Below, in pieces: positions 16,892 to 24,101 of a stretch of DNA of 35,244 bases. The notes below the pieces were generated by a model. It was not told the DNA's origin. It saw only the letters and a list, made by a program, of their open reading frames with translations, and searched no databases. A program made the position numbers and the translations under genes. Numbering within the stretch: the first letter of the stretch is position 1; every line of letters begins with the position of its first letter. This DNA is from a virus: positions 1 through 35,244 of IMG/VR virus record IMGVR_UViG_3300032285_000166, one strand, 5' to 3'.

Positions 16892-18714
16892 CGTGGTATG
16901 TACTTATGGGGATTTATTTGTTTACCTTGTTTGGGATTGCCGGTACGCTCTTGCCGCACTTTGGTCATCATCTGGTGAAGCACTTTAGCCCCGGCTTCCG
17001 TTGATCCGTTCCCAAGATGGGAGACCACATCAGCAGGGATAACAAATTCTCCGTCAGCCAAACGAGCCGGTTGTCGTCCATTGATGGTAGCCGGAATATT
17101 ATCCGACATTCCATCCCCCGGCCCTTTTAGCAAACGTGGGTTTCCACCAGCGGCATATCCTCCAAGGTCACTAACGCCCATGATACCGCCCTTTGCCGCT
17201 TCTTGGTATTGGGTAGCGTCAGATTTAGCTCCGGGTGGGCTAAGATTTAACTGCCCCATCGGTGTCGGAGCGGGGAACGATGGCAAAGACACGTAAGCAC
17301 GTTTGTTAGTTTTGGCTTGGCGGACTCGCGCCGCAGAGTAAGGGTCAAGGCTACGAGTATCAGGATCGGTGTCGTGATAGATACCCGCATCGGTTGGATG
17401 GGATGAAGGCATCTTGGGCGTTTCGCCTTCCATCATCTTGGTGTAGTAGTCCAGAGTGCTCGACAAGTTACCCGTTGAACCACCACCAGCAAATTTTTGT
17501 GGTTGGTTTTGGTTTTGGCTAACATCGGCTGGTCCACCTACGTTAATAGGGGCCGACTTAGCTTCAGGCTTTAGTTGCTGAAATGACTGCATCAGATCAG
17601 GAGTGCCCGCCTGTTGAGTCATAAAAGAATTTGTTGAACCTTGTGGGTTTACTGGAGCGTTGACTTGAGTACTGTTTTGACCAAAAAACCCGGTGTTTGC
17701 CCCTGAGTTTTCGTTGCCAAAAGCATAGTTAGGAGTAGATTGCGTGCTGTTTTGATCGCCACCAAAATCGACAGGTACGTTCAACGTCAGGTTCCCACTG
17801 CCTGTAACGCCGCCTTGAGCCATCTGCATGATGCCGCCTTCGGCATATCGGGGGGCGTATTGATACTGGGATGGGTTGGCAATCGTTGCTTGATAATTTG
17901 GCGATAGCTTGTATTTGCTCAACGGACCAGAGTACGGAGCACTGTTGAAGTTACCGCGATTTGGATTAAGCAAACCCAAAGCACTCGCTCCTAAATACGC
18001 ACCAGCCATTGTGGTCTTAGGGTGCGCGTCAGCCCAAGACATTGCTTTGTCTAGGCCATTCATGAACGCAGACTTAGGCTCAGCCCCACCTTCTCCGGGT
18101 AATGTATACATCCCTCCGGGGGTTTTCGCCGTATAACCTTCTACTCCAGAAGCAGGAGGGCCACCAAACAAATTATTAAGGAACCCACCACCCCCTTGCC
18201 CCACTTTTAATTCTGGGTAAGGACCATATTGCGCAAGGCCAGCGGTAGGGGCTGGTCCAGCAAAAGGCGGGGCAGTATTAATGCCAGCGGGAGCAAAAGG
18301 TGGCGGTGCAACAGAGGGCGCAACGGGAGGCGCGGCGGGCATTGGTGGAGGAGGCGGTGCGCCAAGAGATGTTGGATCAAAAGACGGATTAAACGAACCG
18401 GGAACACCTGTTACCGGATTAACTGAACTATTAATAATGTTTGGAGCAGTAACCGGAGAAGTTACAGCGCCTTGTTGTAGTGCGTTTATTCCAGCGCCAG
18501 CACCCGGACCACCTGCGGCAGCGGATTGGGCCATAGCTGCTGCTTCTGCTTGAGTTAGTCCGGCAGGAATAGCAGTAAGTCCTGATGCTCCAGCACCAAC
18601 ACCAGACAATTCTCCAGCAGTTAGAGCAGCGGTAGCAAAATCGGCAGCGGATGCTGCGGCGGCTTCTTCACCTCCCGCTTCAGCGGCAATAAGGAAAATA
18701 TCCATCATTGGCAT
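16888..18714 (-). CDS. Ala/Gly/Pro-rich virion protein with conserved C-terminal phage domain
   Basis: This 608-residue protein probably starts at ATG 18714, with GAGG 7 bases upstream; Met residues 3 and 4 are alternatives. The first 100 residues are Ala-rich and partly hydrophobic, followed by Pro-rich linkers. Gly-Gly motifs recur (YAEGGIMQMAQGG, AKGGIMGVSDLGGYAAGG). The C-terminal 100 residues contain GPGDGMSDNIPATINGRQPA and DGEFVIPADVVSHLGNGST, then a helix with VLHQMMTKVRQERTG. I recognise this end as a conserved module of phage late proteins, seen in many environmental phages without an assigned activity. The gene is placed directly before the GNAT-like gene and after the cupin gene, with short overlaps. 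A role in ejection or tail assembly is inferred only from position. Confidence 0.75.
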   Translation of the reverse strand: MPMMDIFLIAAEAGGEEAAAASAADFATAALTAGELSGVGAGASGLTAIPAGLTQAEAAAMAQSAAAGGPGAGAGINALQQGAVTSPVTAPNIINSSVNPVTGVPGSFNPSFDPTSLGAPPPPPMPAAPPVAPSVAPPPFAPAGINTAPPFAGPAPTAGLAQYGPYPELKVGQGGGGFLNNLFGGPPASGVEGYTAKTPGGMYTLPGEGGAEPKSAFMNGLDKAMSWADAHPKTTMAGAYLGASALGLLNPNRGNFNSAPYSGPLSKYKLSPNYQATIANPSQYQYAPRYAEGGIMQMAQGGVTGSGNLTLNVPVDFGGDQNSTQSTPNYAFGNENSGANTGFFGQNSTQVNAPVNPQGSTNSFMTQQAGTPDLMQSFQQLKPEAKSAPINVGGPADVSQNQNQPQKFAGGGSTGNLSSTLDYYTKMMEGETPKMPSSHPTDAGIYHDTDPDTRSLDPYSAARVRQAKTNKRAYVSLPSFPAPTPMGQLNLSPPGAKSDATQYQEAAKGGIMGVSDLGGYAAGGNPRLLKGPGDGMSDNIPATINGRQPARLADGEFVIPADVVSHLGNGSTEAGAKVLHQMMTKVRQERTGNPKQGKQINPHKYIPR

Positions 18715-19034
18715 GATTGAGCCTCTTTAATTTCTGGTTGAGCCAGATCCGTACCGCGAAGATTGTGTAGACAACAGACAACCACGTTGTCCGTCAATGC
18801 TAAGAATGCGTGCTTTTTGCCAGCAGGTATTTTAACAATAGATGGTGCAGTAAATACACCGATACTTTCGCCATCCTGCCACGCTTCAACTGATCCGCTC
18901 GACACCAAGGTGATGTGGTCGTGAGCGTGTACATGTTGGGACATGACAGTATTAGCCTTGGCTACGCTATATGCCCGAACCCAGATATCGTCTACCTCGG
19001 CAAACTCGACGTAGTTAGGATCAATTTGTTTCAT
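18705..19034 (-). CDS. Small cupin-fold phage protein
   Basis: This 109-residue protein has a single cupin-like beta barrel. Motif 1 resembles SQHVHAHDHITLVSSGSVEAW, with three His able to bind a metal. Motif 2 is IPAGKKHAFLALTDN, which fits the P-x-G-x-x-H cupin pattern. Cupins bind metals or sugars and act as small-molecule enzymes or binding modules; which applies here cannot be read from sequence. Its place among tail and ejection genes hints at a structural or late-stage role rather than metabolism. It overlaps the upstream gene by ATGA at 19031-19034 and the downstream gene by 10 bases. Confidence 0.78.
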   Translation of the reverse strand: MKQIDPNYVEFAEVDDIWVRAYSVAKANTVMSQHVHAHDHITLVSSGSVEAWQDGESIGVFTAPSIVKIPAGKKHAFLALTDNVVVCCLHNLRGTDLAQPEIKEAQSCQ

Positions 19035-19324
19035 CCAACTTTCCAGTTAGTCCCATCCGAATAGACAGGCACTTTATTTGACCCGCCACCGGTTACCGTG
19101 GAGCCAAATGTAGACACAGAAGCGTCAATAACAAACCCTCTGGCACCCAAACCGGATACAGCCGCGCTTAATAATTGGGCTACCGTCACGGGAGTACTTG
19201 GTTGATTAACTGCGTTATCAATTTGATTGAAGTACAGACGGAGAATGTTATTAAGCTGGTTGATGTACTGTGGGTCGTACTCAACCGTTGAGTTGGGTAG
19301 GCGCGGGGATACAATATTACTCAT
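19031..19324 (-). CDS. Small virion-associated protein of unknown function
   Basis: This encodes 97 residues. The first half holds a helical stretch YDPQYINQLNNILRLYFNQID; the second half is Gly/Ser/Val-rich and ends in KVPVYSDGTNWKVG. Phage proteins with this layout (helical N-terminus, 'SDGTNW' type end) are frequent in tail gene clusters, and the ending is often seen at the tips of fibre-type proteins. No function can be named. It is coupled by ATGA overlaps to both neighbours, the nozzle-like protein gene upstream and the cupin gene downstream. Confidence 0.68.
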   Translation of the reverse strand: MSNIVSPRLPNSTVEYDPQYINQLNNILRLYFNQIDNAVNQPSTPVTVAQLLSAAVSGLGARGFVIDASVSTFGSTVTGGGSNKVPVYSDGTNWKVG

Positions 19325-21726
19325 CTGCGACCGTCATTACGAATGTCAATTCGGGGAGCGCCAAGCTGCCATTGCAACCCAAGCTGGCTACCTTCAATCT
19401 TAAACGCCATTTGGCGTCCACGCACGCGGGTGTAGATCTGTCCAGTATACGCTTCGATTGGGTATGTAGCTGTGCGAGTAGATGTAGCGTAAGCGTTACC
19501 ACCCACAGACAAAGGGCTGTTATATCCTGAACCTGAGTTCTGCATGGGGTACAGCGTCATGGTTACTTGCGGACTTGCGGCAGTAGACCCATCGAATTTA
19601 AGATCAGGCAGCATACGCCACACAAAACCAAAGTTGTGCCCATCGTCAATATCAAATTCGGATGATAAGATGTAAGACGAAATGGGCAAACCTGTAACGG
19701 AATCAGTGCAGTCGTCTACACCGTTCTCATGCCAGACGAGATTATTTGAATAAGTAGCTGCAATTGGGTAATCATTCAAACCACTGTCAATCCAAGCCGT
19801 GCGGCCCATTGTGCCGTAGTACCATACATTTTCCAAATAGTTGTATATAACATATCTATCCACAGCCGTGCTATTGGTAGAGCAATAGAACCACCACACC
19901 TCATTAAAACCTTCGTTGGTACTGGCAAAGACCTGATCTAATTGATTTTTGTTGATGTTCTCAAACACATATTGACGAAGATCACAGCTAAGCGTCTGCA
20001 CGCGACCGTCGTATTTGTAGAATTTATCTATGCCCATCCAGTACGTAACACCGGAAGCAATAACTGCGGCGTTAAGTCCAGCAATTGAAATGCCATCACC
20101 AAGAAGTTGTGAACCCCACACTATCGGCGGACCAAGATACTGCAAAGAGTATAGAGACGAATCAGTAAAAACAACGATCTCTTGCCGACTTTGCACAGCC
20201 GTAACAATTTTAGAACCGTGCGACAACCGCAAACTACCAGCTTGGTTAGTAATAGCAGGGGTCCATGTGGTCAATGATTCTTGGTCAGACCACCGGATAA
20301 GCATAGGGTCTAATACGGTACTGCCATAATCATTAGTGCCAAACAGAATAACAAACCGGCTAGTATCAGAGATGAGTATTAAGTTTTGGTAAAACGGAAT
20401 ATCAACAGGGTCTACCCCATATAGCTTAGATATTAATATGCCGCGTGGTGAAACAGCATGTGTGCCTGATTGGGCACCGGAAGTGTTAATTGGATAGCCG
20501 TCGTAGACGTTGGATAGGTTACATGTAAATTCAATTTGAACTAGTGTTTGTGCTGTGCCGGGAGTACTTGCATAGCCTGACGCAGAAACCCCAGTAATAC
20601 TTAGAGTTAACGGTATCCCCGTATAAGTATTTACAAATCCAGATGCAGAAACTCCACTAATACGTACTGTTCCCGGCACATTGGTGTACCCTACAGACCC
20701 AGCCGCAGAAACACTAGTAATACTTACCGTTACTGCTCCGCCGGAAACACTAGGAGAGCTTACAGCCCCAGATGCAGAAACTCCACTAATCGGTACTGTT
20801 GCTGATAGGCCAAGACCAGCAGTAGAATTTACTACGTAATAGACTATACCCGGAATTAGTCCAGTAGGAAGATACCCAGATGTATCTAGTGTAATTGCGG
20901 TCCCATTAATCAAACCCACATAAGTCGCTATTACTGCGGGAGAACCAAGTGTTATGCTATTTATGGCGATGGGTTGATACCCAATAGTTGCGTTCCAATA
21001 ATATAAAGAGCTACCAGAGGGACCATATATCAAATCTTGCCCAAAATTTTGTTGGGACCAAAACTGAATTGCAGTTGGGGAAGTACCACCATTACCCCAT
21101 GTCCCCTCACCCCATGTTCCCGCACCCCATCCTACAAGCGGCACTTGATACGCAGGACCAACATTTGTCTGATATGCAATATAAACAACACCGCCTCCAG
21201 TCGTGTTACTAGAAGCTGTGCCGGGCACGGTAATGGTGTAAGTACTGGAATTTATGAATGTGATCTGATACGTAGCAACCGTAAAGGCCACACCCCCCAC
21301 AGTTGGAGGAGTGCTTGGGTAGTAGAGCGTTATGTAATCATTAGTGACTGCCCCATGTGCAGGGTCAGTGATTGTAATCGTTGTGTTGCCCCCAGAGTTG
21401 GTGGCGGTATTAGTAGCAAACGGATTGTTTACGGTACTAGTTTTACGGATTGGGGTGATGTCGTAGTACGAACCGCCGTTTTGAATATAAAACTTGAGGT
21501 TGGTTCCAACTCCAATTAGAGTTTGACCGACAAGCGTCACCCAAGACCAAAGTGAACGACAGATACCAAGAAATTTGCTACCGGAAATTTGTAGCCATCC
21601 GCCAATTTTCTCAGGCGTGCCTTGCCGGAAGCGAATCTTTTCCGACTCATAGTAGCCGCCCTCGTTGGTGTACCGCGTGTTTTCGCGGTTAACTCCGGGC
21701 TTGAACAAAAGTTTTTTAAGGGGCAT
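19321..21726 (-). CDS. Tail nozzle/stabilisation-like structural protein
   Basis: This 801-residue beta-rich protein begins FKPGVNRENTRYTNEGGYYE and SEKIRFRQGTPEKIGGW, a start I recall from large tail structural proteins of podo-like phages (nozzle, tail tubular protein B or head-to-tail stabilisation type). Later sections such as LILISDTSRFVILFGTNDYG and MLIRWSDQESLTTWTP are the repeating beta-propeller-like elements usual for this class. Between about residues 300 and 395 an inserted block has four copies of a unit with core ISGVSASG, which also occurs in the fibre protein at 27577-29067. The gene starts in a TAATG overlap with the holin gene. Assignment to the nozzle class is moderate; presence in the virion is likely. 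Confidence 0.68.
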   Translation of the reverse strand: MPLKKLLFKPGVNRENTRYTNEGGYYESEKIRFRQGTPEKIGGWLQISGSKFLGICRSLWSWVTLVGQTLIGVGTNLKFYIQNGGSYYDITPIRKTSTVNNPFATNTATNSGGNTTITITDPAHGAVTNDYITLYYPSTPPTVGGVAFTVATYQITFINSSTYTITVPGTASSNTTGGGVVYIAYQTNVGPAYQVPLVGWGAGTWGEGTWGNGGTSPTAIQFWSQQNFGQDLIYGPSGSSLYYWNATIGYQPIAINSITLGSPAVIATYVGLINGTAITLDTSGYLPTGLIPGIVYYVVNSTAGLGLSATVPISGVSASGAVSSPSVSGGAVTVSITSVSAAGSVGYTNVPGTVRISGVSASGFVNTYTGIPLTLSITGVSASGYASTPGTAQTLVQIEFTCNLSNVYDGYPINTSGAQSGTHAVSPRGILISKLYGVDPVDIPFYQNLILISDTSRFVILFGTNDYGSTVLDPMLIRWSDQESLTTWTPAITNQAGSLRLSHGSKIVTAVQSRQEIVVFTDSSLYSLQYLGPPIVWGSQLLGDGISIAGLNAAVIASGVTYWMGIDKFYKYDGRVQTLSCDLRQYVFENINKNQLDQVFASTNEGFNEVWWFYCSTNSTAVDRYVIYNYLENVWYYGTMGRTAWIDSGLNDYPIAATYSNNLVWHENGVDDCTDSVTGLPISSYILSSEFDIDDGHNFGFVWRMLPDLKFDGSTAASPQVTMTLYPMQNSGSGYNSPLSVGGNAYATSTRTATYPIEAYTGQIYTRVRGRQMAFKIEGSQLGLQWQLGAPRIDIRNDGRR
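20565..20800 (-). repeat. Four imperfect 60-69 bp repeats (core ISGVSASG) in the nozzle-like gene
   Basis: On the plus strand the block GCAGAAAC recurs at 20582, 20645, 20705 and 20774, giving spacings of 63, 60 and 69 bases. Each unit encodes about 20-23 residues centred on ISGVSASG or a close variant (ITSVSAAG, ITGVSASG). Confidence 0.8.
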
Positions 21727-22163
21727 TATTTGCTCGCTACACCTTTGGACTTCTCAAATGAGCGCATACCGCCAAAACCAAGGAGACCGGCAAGGAGCGT
21801 CATGAGTTGTTCAGTTTGTAGATCCGGCGGAGGTTGTAACCCTTGAGGAATTATATTCACCCCTTGCCCAAAAGACCATATCCACTGCATCAGTGGGTAT
21901 CCAAGGAATTGGTAAGCCAAGCCAAGAACCCCAACCCAGCCCACAGCAGGACGCCACCCACTGACAAATACGCTAGGATTTTCCGCTTCAATCTTATTGA
22001 CTTCAACCTGCGCCAAATCGGTTGTCTGGTCAATGCGCTTTTCTTCAAGGTCGAGCTTGCGGTCTTCCAACGCCATTTCCATGCGTTCTTTATCTGTCGT
22101 GATGAGGTCACCCGCGACCTTGCCAACGCCTTCAATTATTGACCCTATCCCAATCAAATCCAT
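21726..22163 (-). CDS. Three-TM holin (GTA_holin_3TM-like)
   Basis: This holin should form the membrane lesion that lets the endolysin out or collapses the membrane potential. I choose ATG 22163, which overlaps the endolysin stop as TAATG and gives 145 residues; an upstream TTG at 22196 is possible but lacks support. A helical charged region (KERMEMALEDRKLDLEEKRID) precedes the signature SVFVSGWRPAVGWVGVLGLAYQ and a second hydrophobic stretch, and the protein ends in LLGFGGMRSFEKSKGV. This pattern matches the GTA_holin_3TM family found with GH108 enzymes. The neighbouring endolysin makes the call firm. Confidence 0.87.
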   Translation of the reverse strand: MDLIGIGSIIEGVGKVAGDLITTDKERMEMALEDRKLDLEEKRIDQTTDLAQVEVNKIEAENPSVFVSGWRPAVGWVGVLGLAYQFLGYPLMQWIWSFGQGVNIIPQGLQPPPDLQTEQLMTLLAGLLGFGGMRSFEKSKGVASK

Positions 22164-22672
22164 TACTTGAGTCCTGCAAGAGTGCGGTTGATCCAACCCA
22201 GTAAGAACTTAGACTGACTTCGATCTTTGTTGCAGATGGTGACGTATCTCTGGATTTTGGCAATAGCGTAGGCTGGCACAAACTTTTCCGGCGTACAAAT
22301 GTTTAACCGTTCGACGGTTTTGGGTCCGATTGCGCCGTCGGGGGTGACTCCAACGATGAGTTGGGCGAGCTTGATTGCAACTCCGGTTCCGGTGTTGACT
22401 GCAAAGTTGAAGATTGTTTCGGCAATAGCTTGTTCCTTAATGTCGTCACCTCGGACACGATCCCAGAAATTAAACTTGTAAAATTCTCGAACCAAAGGCG
22501 TAGCTGATCCGAAATCTTTTTGATCGATGAATCTCCACCCACTCCAGTCGGGGTTTGGTTTTCTTGCGATTCCTGCATAAGTCTGTCCTCCCCGGTCCCC
22601 CGGAATGTCGGTCAATTGAAACCCACCCTCGTCGTGGATCATTTTTTCAAAGGCGGGGTTGAAGTCAGCCAT
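22163..22672 (-). CDS. GH108-type endolysin (N-acetylmuramidase)
   Basis: This 169-residue lysozyme-like enzyme cuts the glycan backbone of peptidoglycan for lysis. The N-terminal motif DEGGFQLTDIPGDRGGQTYA carries the catalytic Glu (E15) in the E-G-G motif typical of glycosyl hydrolase family 108, and GIARKPNPDWSGWRF follows as in the family. The C-terminal half (from about 95) resembles the associated peptidoglycan-binding domain, with GVTPDGAIGPKTVERLN. There is no signal peptide or membrane anchor, so export depends on the holin. Length agrees with the family. The start overlaps the upstream stop as TAATG. Confidence 0.93.
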   Translation of the reverse strand: MADFNPAFEKMIHDEGGFQLTDIPGDRGGQTYAGIARKPNPDWSGWRFIDQKDFGSATPLVREFYKFNFWDRVRGDDIKEQAIAETIFNFAVNTGTGVAIKLAQLIVGVTPDGAIGPKTVERLNICTPEKFVPAYAIAKIQRYVTICNKDRSQSKFLLGWINRTLAGLK

Positions 22673-22980
22673 TATTTCCTCAATCGTTCTTCAAGGATGA
22701 CAATCCGTTCCCGATTGATGTGGATCAGGTCGCGGTTGACTTGGATCTCCTTTTCAAGATCCTGCCGCAGTTTTTCTCGCGCCAGTTCAGCCCCGGAGTT
22801 GGCGGCTTGTTTGTTGTCGGATGTGACAACAAGTGAGATTTTGGCATTAAGTACCGTGACATCGTGGCTGAGTTTGTCCAGCGACGACATCAGGTAAACC
22901 ACGCAAGTGAAAAGGATCGGCAAAACAGCAAACGCCGTCTTCTCGATCAACTGACTTTTGGCTTCTAGTTTCTCGGTCAT
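22672..22980 (-). CDS. Membrane protein with one TM segment and coiled coil, lysis cassette
   Basis: This encodes 102 residues. A short charged start is followed by one hydrophobic segment (TAFAVLPILFTCVVYLMSS, about 15-33), then a long charged helix with heptads to the end (LAREKLRQDLEKEIQ...). The topology suits an inner-membrane spanin-like or accessory holin protein, but no Cys lipobox or outer-membrane partner is visible nearby, so I do not call it a spanin. Similar TM plus coiled-coil proteins occur beside endolysin genes in many phages. The start overlaps the upstream stop as ATGA. Confidence 0.72.
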   Translation of the reverse strand: MTEKLEAKSQLIEKTAFAVLPILFTCVVYLMSSLDKLSHDVTVLNAKISLVVTSDNKQAANSGAELAREKLRQDLEKEIQVNRDLIHINRERIVILEERLRK

Positions 22981-23135
22981 GCTTTATCCCTCATCTTGTT
23001 GATGATCTCAAAGGCCGACTTGACTTTTTCTTCCAACACAGCTACCCGTAGATCCAACTTGGACAGCACAACAATCAAGGTTACGAGACCAAGGACCACG
23101 GGCCATGCTTTTAGAAAAAGTTCAGCTATTTCCAT
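22977..23135 (-). CDS. Tiny TM-coiled-coil membrane protein (52 residues)
   Basis: Reading the minus strand from ATG 23135 gives 52 residues, beginning MEIAELFLKAWPVVLGLVTL. One hydrophobic segment (about residues 10-24) is followed by a charged helix LDLRVAVLEEKVKSAFEII. The stop TGA (22977-22979) shares an ATGA overlap with the next gene, and the start overlaps the endonuclease gene by 14 bases, so it fits the operon exactly. It looks like a shortened relative of the 102-residue neighbour. A holin, antiholin or spanin-type role in lysis is plausible but not shown. Confidence 0.72.
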   Translation of the reverse strand: MEIAELFLKAWPVVLGLVTLIVVLSKLDLRVAVLEEKVKSAFEIINKMRDKA

Positions 23136-23562
23136 TGCCGTACATCCTTGTATACTCGTCCCGAAGGAATGTCACCTTTTTGCGCCCGCTGTGGCGTTTG
23201 ACAACCCCTAAAGCTGGAGGGCTGTTCAAATATTCTGCGGCTCGCAGGATCAGGTCCGGGTCATCATCTAAAATACCTAGCGCCGTGTTACACCGTTTAC
23301 ACAAGATCCCACGAACATCATCTGAGTCGTGGCAGTGGTCTACGGCAAACTTGTACTGTTTGAGCTTGAGAGGGTTGTCACAGATAGCGCAATTATACCC
23401 CTGAAGTTTCAACAGGAAGTCATAATCTGATGGGGATAATCCAAAACGGTCAAGACGATTTATGTCTGATTTGCACGCGCTACAAAGAAAGTAGTCCTTA
23501 CGTCCGTGAACAATAAGGTCTTCCCGGAGAAATTCTCTACGGCAGATAGCGCAGAACAGCAT
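23122..23562 (-). CDS. Endonuclease VII-like nuclease with extra N-terminal zinc ribbon
   Basis: This 146-residue protein belongs to the recombination endonuclease VII family, which resolves branched DNA and trims packaging substrates in T4. The core is complete: C58-x2-C61 and C88-x2-C91 bind structural zinc, and the catalytic segment VDHCHDSDDVRG supplies D75, H76 and H78, with N92 after the last Cys, as in T4 endonuclease VII. An extra pair C4-x2-C7 and C27-x2-C30 forms a second, N-terminal zinc ribbon not found in the T4 protein. The gene starts at ATG 23562, two bases after the T-run of a terminator; GGGG in the terminator stem could serve as its ribosome binding site. It heads the lysis part of the operon. 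HNH homing nucleases are an alternative, but the operon position argues for a phage function. Confidence 0.87.
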   Translation of the reverse strand: MLFCAICRREFLREDLIVHGRKDYFLCSACKSDINRLDRFGLSPSDYDFLLKLQGYNCAICDNPLKLKQYKFAVDHCHDSDDVRGILCKRCNTALGILDDDPDLILRAAEYLNSPPALGVVKRHSGRKKVTFLRDEYTRMYGNGNS

Positions 23563-23564
23563 AT

Positions 23565-23590
23565 AAAAACCCCGGTGGGTCGCACCGGGG
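23565..23590 (-). terminator. Intrinsic terminator before the endonuclease VII gene
   Basis: Minus strand: CCCCGGTG (23590-23583), loop CGACC, CACCGGGG (23577-23570), then five T (23569-23565). The 8-bp GC-rich stem with a U-run is a strong terminator for the genes to the right. The T-run ends only two bases before the ATG of the endonuclease gene, so the downstream genes need read-through or antitermination. Confidence 0.85.
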
Positions 23591-23597
23591 CCTGACT

Positions 23598-23843
23598 TTA
23601 ATTGTCAGTCTGTTCGTCGTCTTCTTCAGCGTCTTCTCCAGCGTCTTCTCCAGCGTCGTCAGTTTCAGCAACTGCGTTAGCAGCAACTTCAAACTGCGCT
23701 TCGATGTGTGAAGAGAAGAGGCTGCTCAGCGTGAATTCGTTAATACCACTTTCAACAGCTACAGCAAATGCAACAGAGAACAAACCGTTCAGCGCATCAA
23801 TAGGCTCAGAACCATCGATGGCGGCAATGATCAAGTCTTTCAT
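23598..23843 (-). CDS. Small acidic-tailed protein, unknown function
   Basis: This gives 81 residues from ATG 23843, supported by GGAG at 23850-23853 with 6-base spacing; an in-frame start 11 codons upstream has no such support. The N-terminal 60 residues look helical (LNGLFSVAFAVAVESG), followed by a strongly acidic tail with DAGEDAGEDAEEDDEQTD, encoded by 12-bp direct repeats (23629-23652). Acidic tails of this type occur in DNA mimics, scaffolds and chaperone-like proteins, but there is no evidence to choose. It is the last gene before the terminator at 23565-23590. Confidence 0.7.
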   Translation of the reverse strand: MKDLIIAAIDGSEPIDALNGLFSVAFAVAVESGINEFTLSSLFSSHIEAQFEVAANAVAETDDAGEDAGEDAEEDDEQTDN

Positions 23844-23859
23844 GAAAATCTCCGGGTTA

Positions 23860-23877
23860 GGTGGGCGGGTGCCCACC
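23860..23877. promoter_or_regulatory. 7-bp hairpin just upstream of the acidic protein's start
   Basis: GGTGGGC (23860-23866) pairs with GCCCACC (23871-23877) around GGGT. On the minus-strand mRNA it lies a few bases upstream of the GGAG ribosome binding site at 23850-23853 and after the stop of the 58-residue protein gene. It lacks a U-run, so it may be an mRNA-stability or translation-control hairpin rather than a terminator. Confidence 0.5.
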
Positions 23878-23908
23878 GCAATTTTACCGAGTCCGTAAGA
23901 CAGAGAAG

Positions 23909-24085
23909 TTACTTTTTCAAACCTTTGAGCGTTTCCGCTAGCCGTGCGCGTTGCCCGAGCTTACCCGGTTTTTTTGCCGCAGCCGCGAGTTTCTTCTCAG
24001 GGATGGGTTTACCAACTTTGGCACCAAGTTCAGCGCGAAGAGCACCGGGTTTTTTAATTGCCTTTTGAATCCATTTTTCGGCCAT
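23909..24085 (-). CDS. Small basic phage protein (58 residues)
   Basis: From ATG 24085 the minus strand reads 58 residues, beginning MAEKWIQKAIKKPGALRAEL and ending GQRARLAETLKGLKK, stop TAA at 23909-23911. GAGG lies 7 bases upstream. It is highly basic (many Lys/Arg), and I recognise the pattern 'KWIQKAIKKPGALRAELG ... KKPGKLGQRARLA' from many small phage proteins in structural gene clusters. Such proteins are usually unannotated; a DNA-binding or capsid-packing role is a guess from charge. It is clearly real because of its ribosome binding site and its familiar sequence. Confidence 0.85.
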   Translation of the reverse strand: MAEKWIQKAIKKPGALRAELGAKVGKPIPEKKLAAAAKKPGKLGQRARLAETLKGLKK

Positions 24086-24101
24086 CTTATACCCTCTAAT
24101 T

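Noticed and set aside
22164-22196. TTG start 11 codons upstream for the holin
   Set aside because: ATG 22163 overlaps the endolysin stop (TAATG), as at other junctions of the operon, and gives a normal holin length.
22672-23135. Rz/Rz1 spanin pair
   Set aside because: Neither small protein shows a lipobox Cys or an embedded second reading frame with one, so a spanin pair cannot be supported.
23844-23876. Earlier in-frame start for the acidic protein
   Set aside because: No ribosome binding site precedes it and it would run through the hairpin at 23860-23877; ATG 23843 has GGAG at the right distance.
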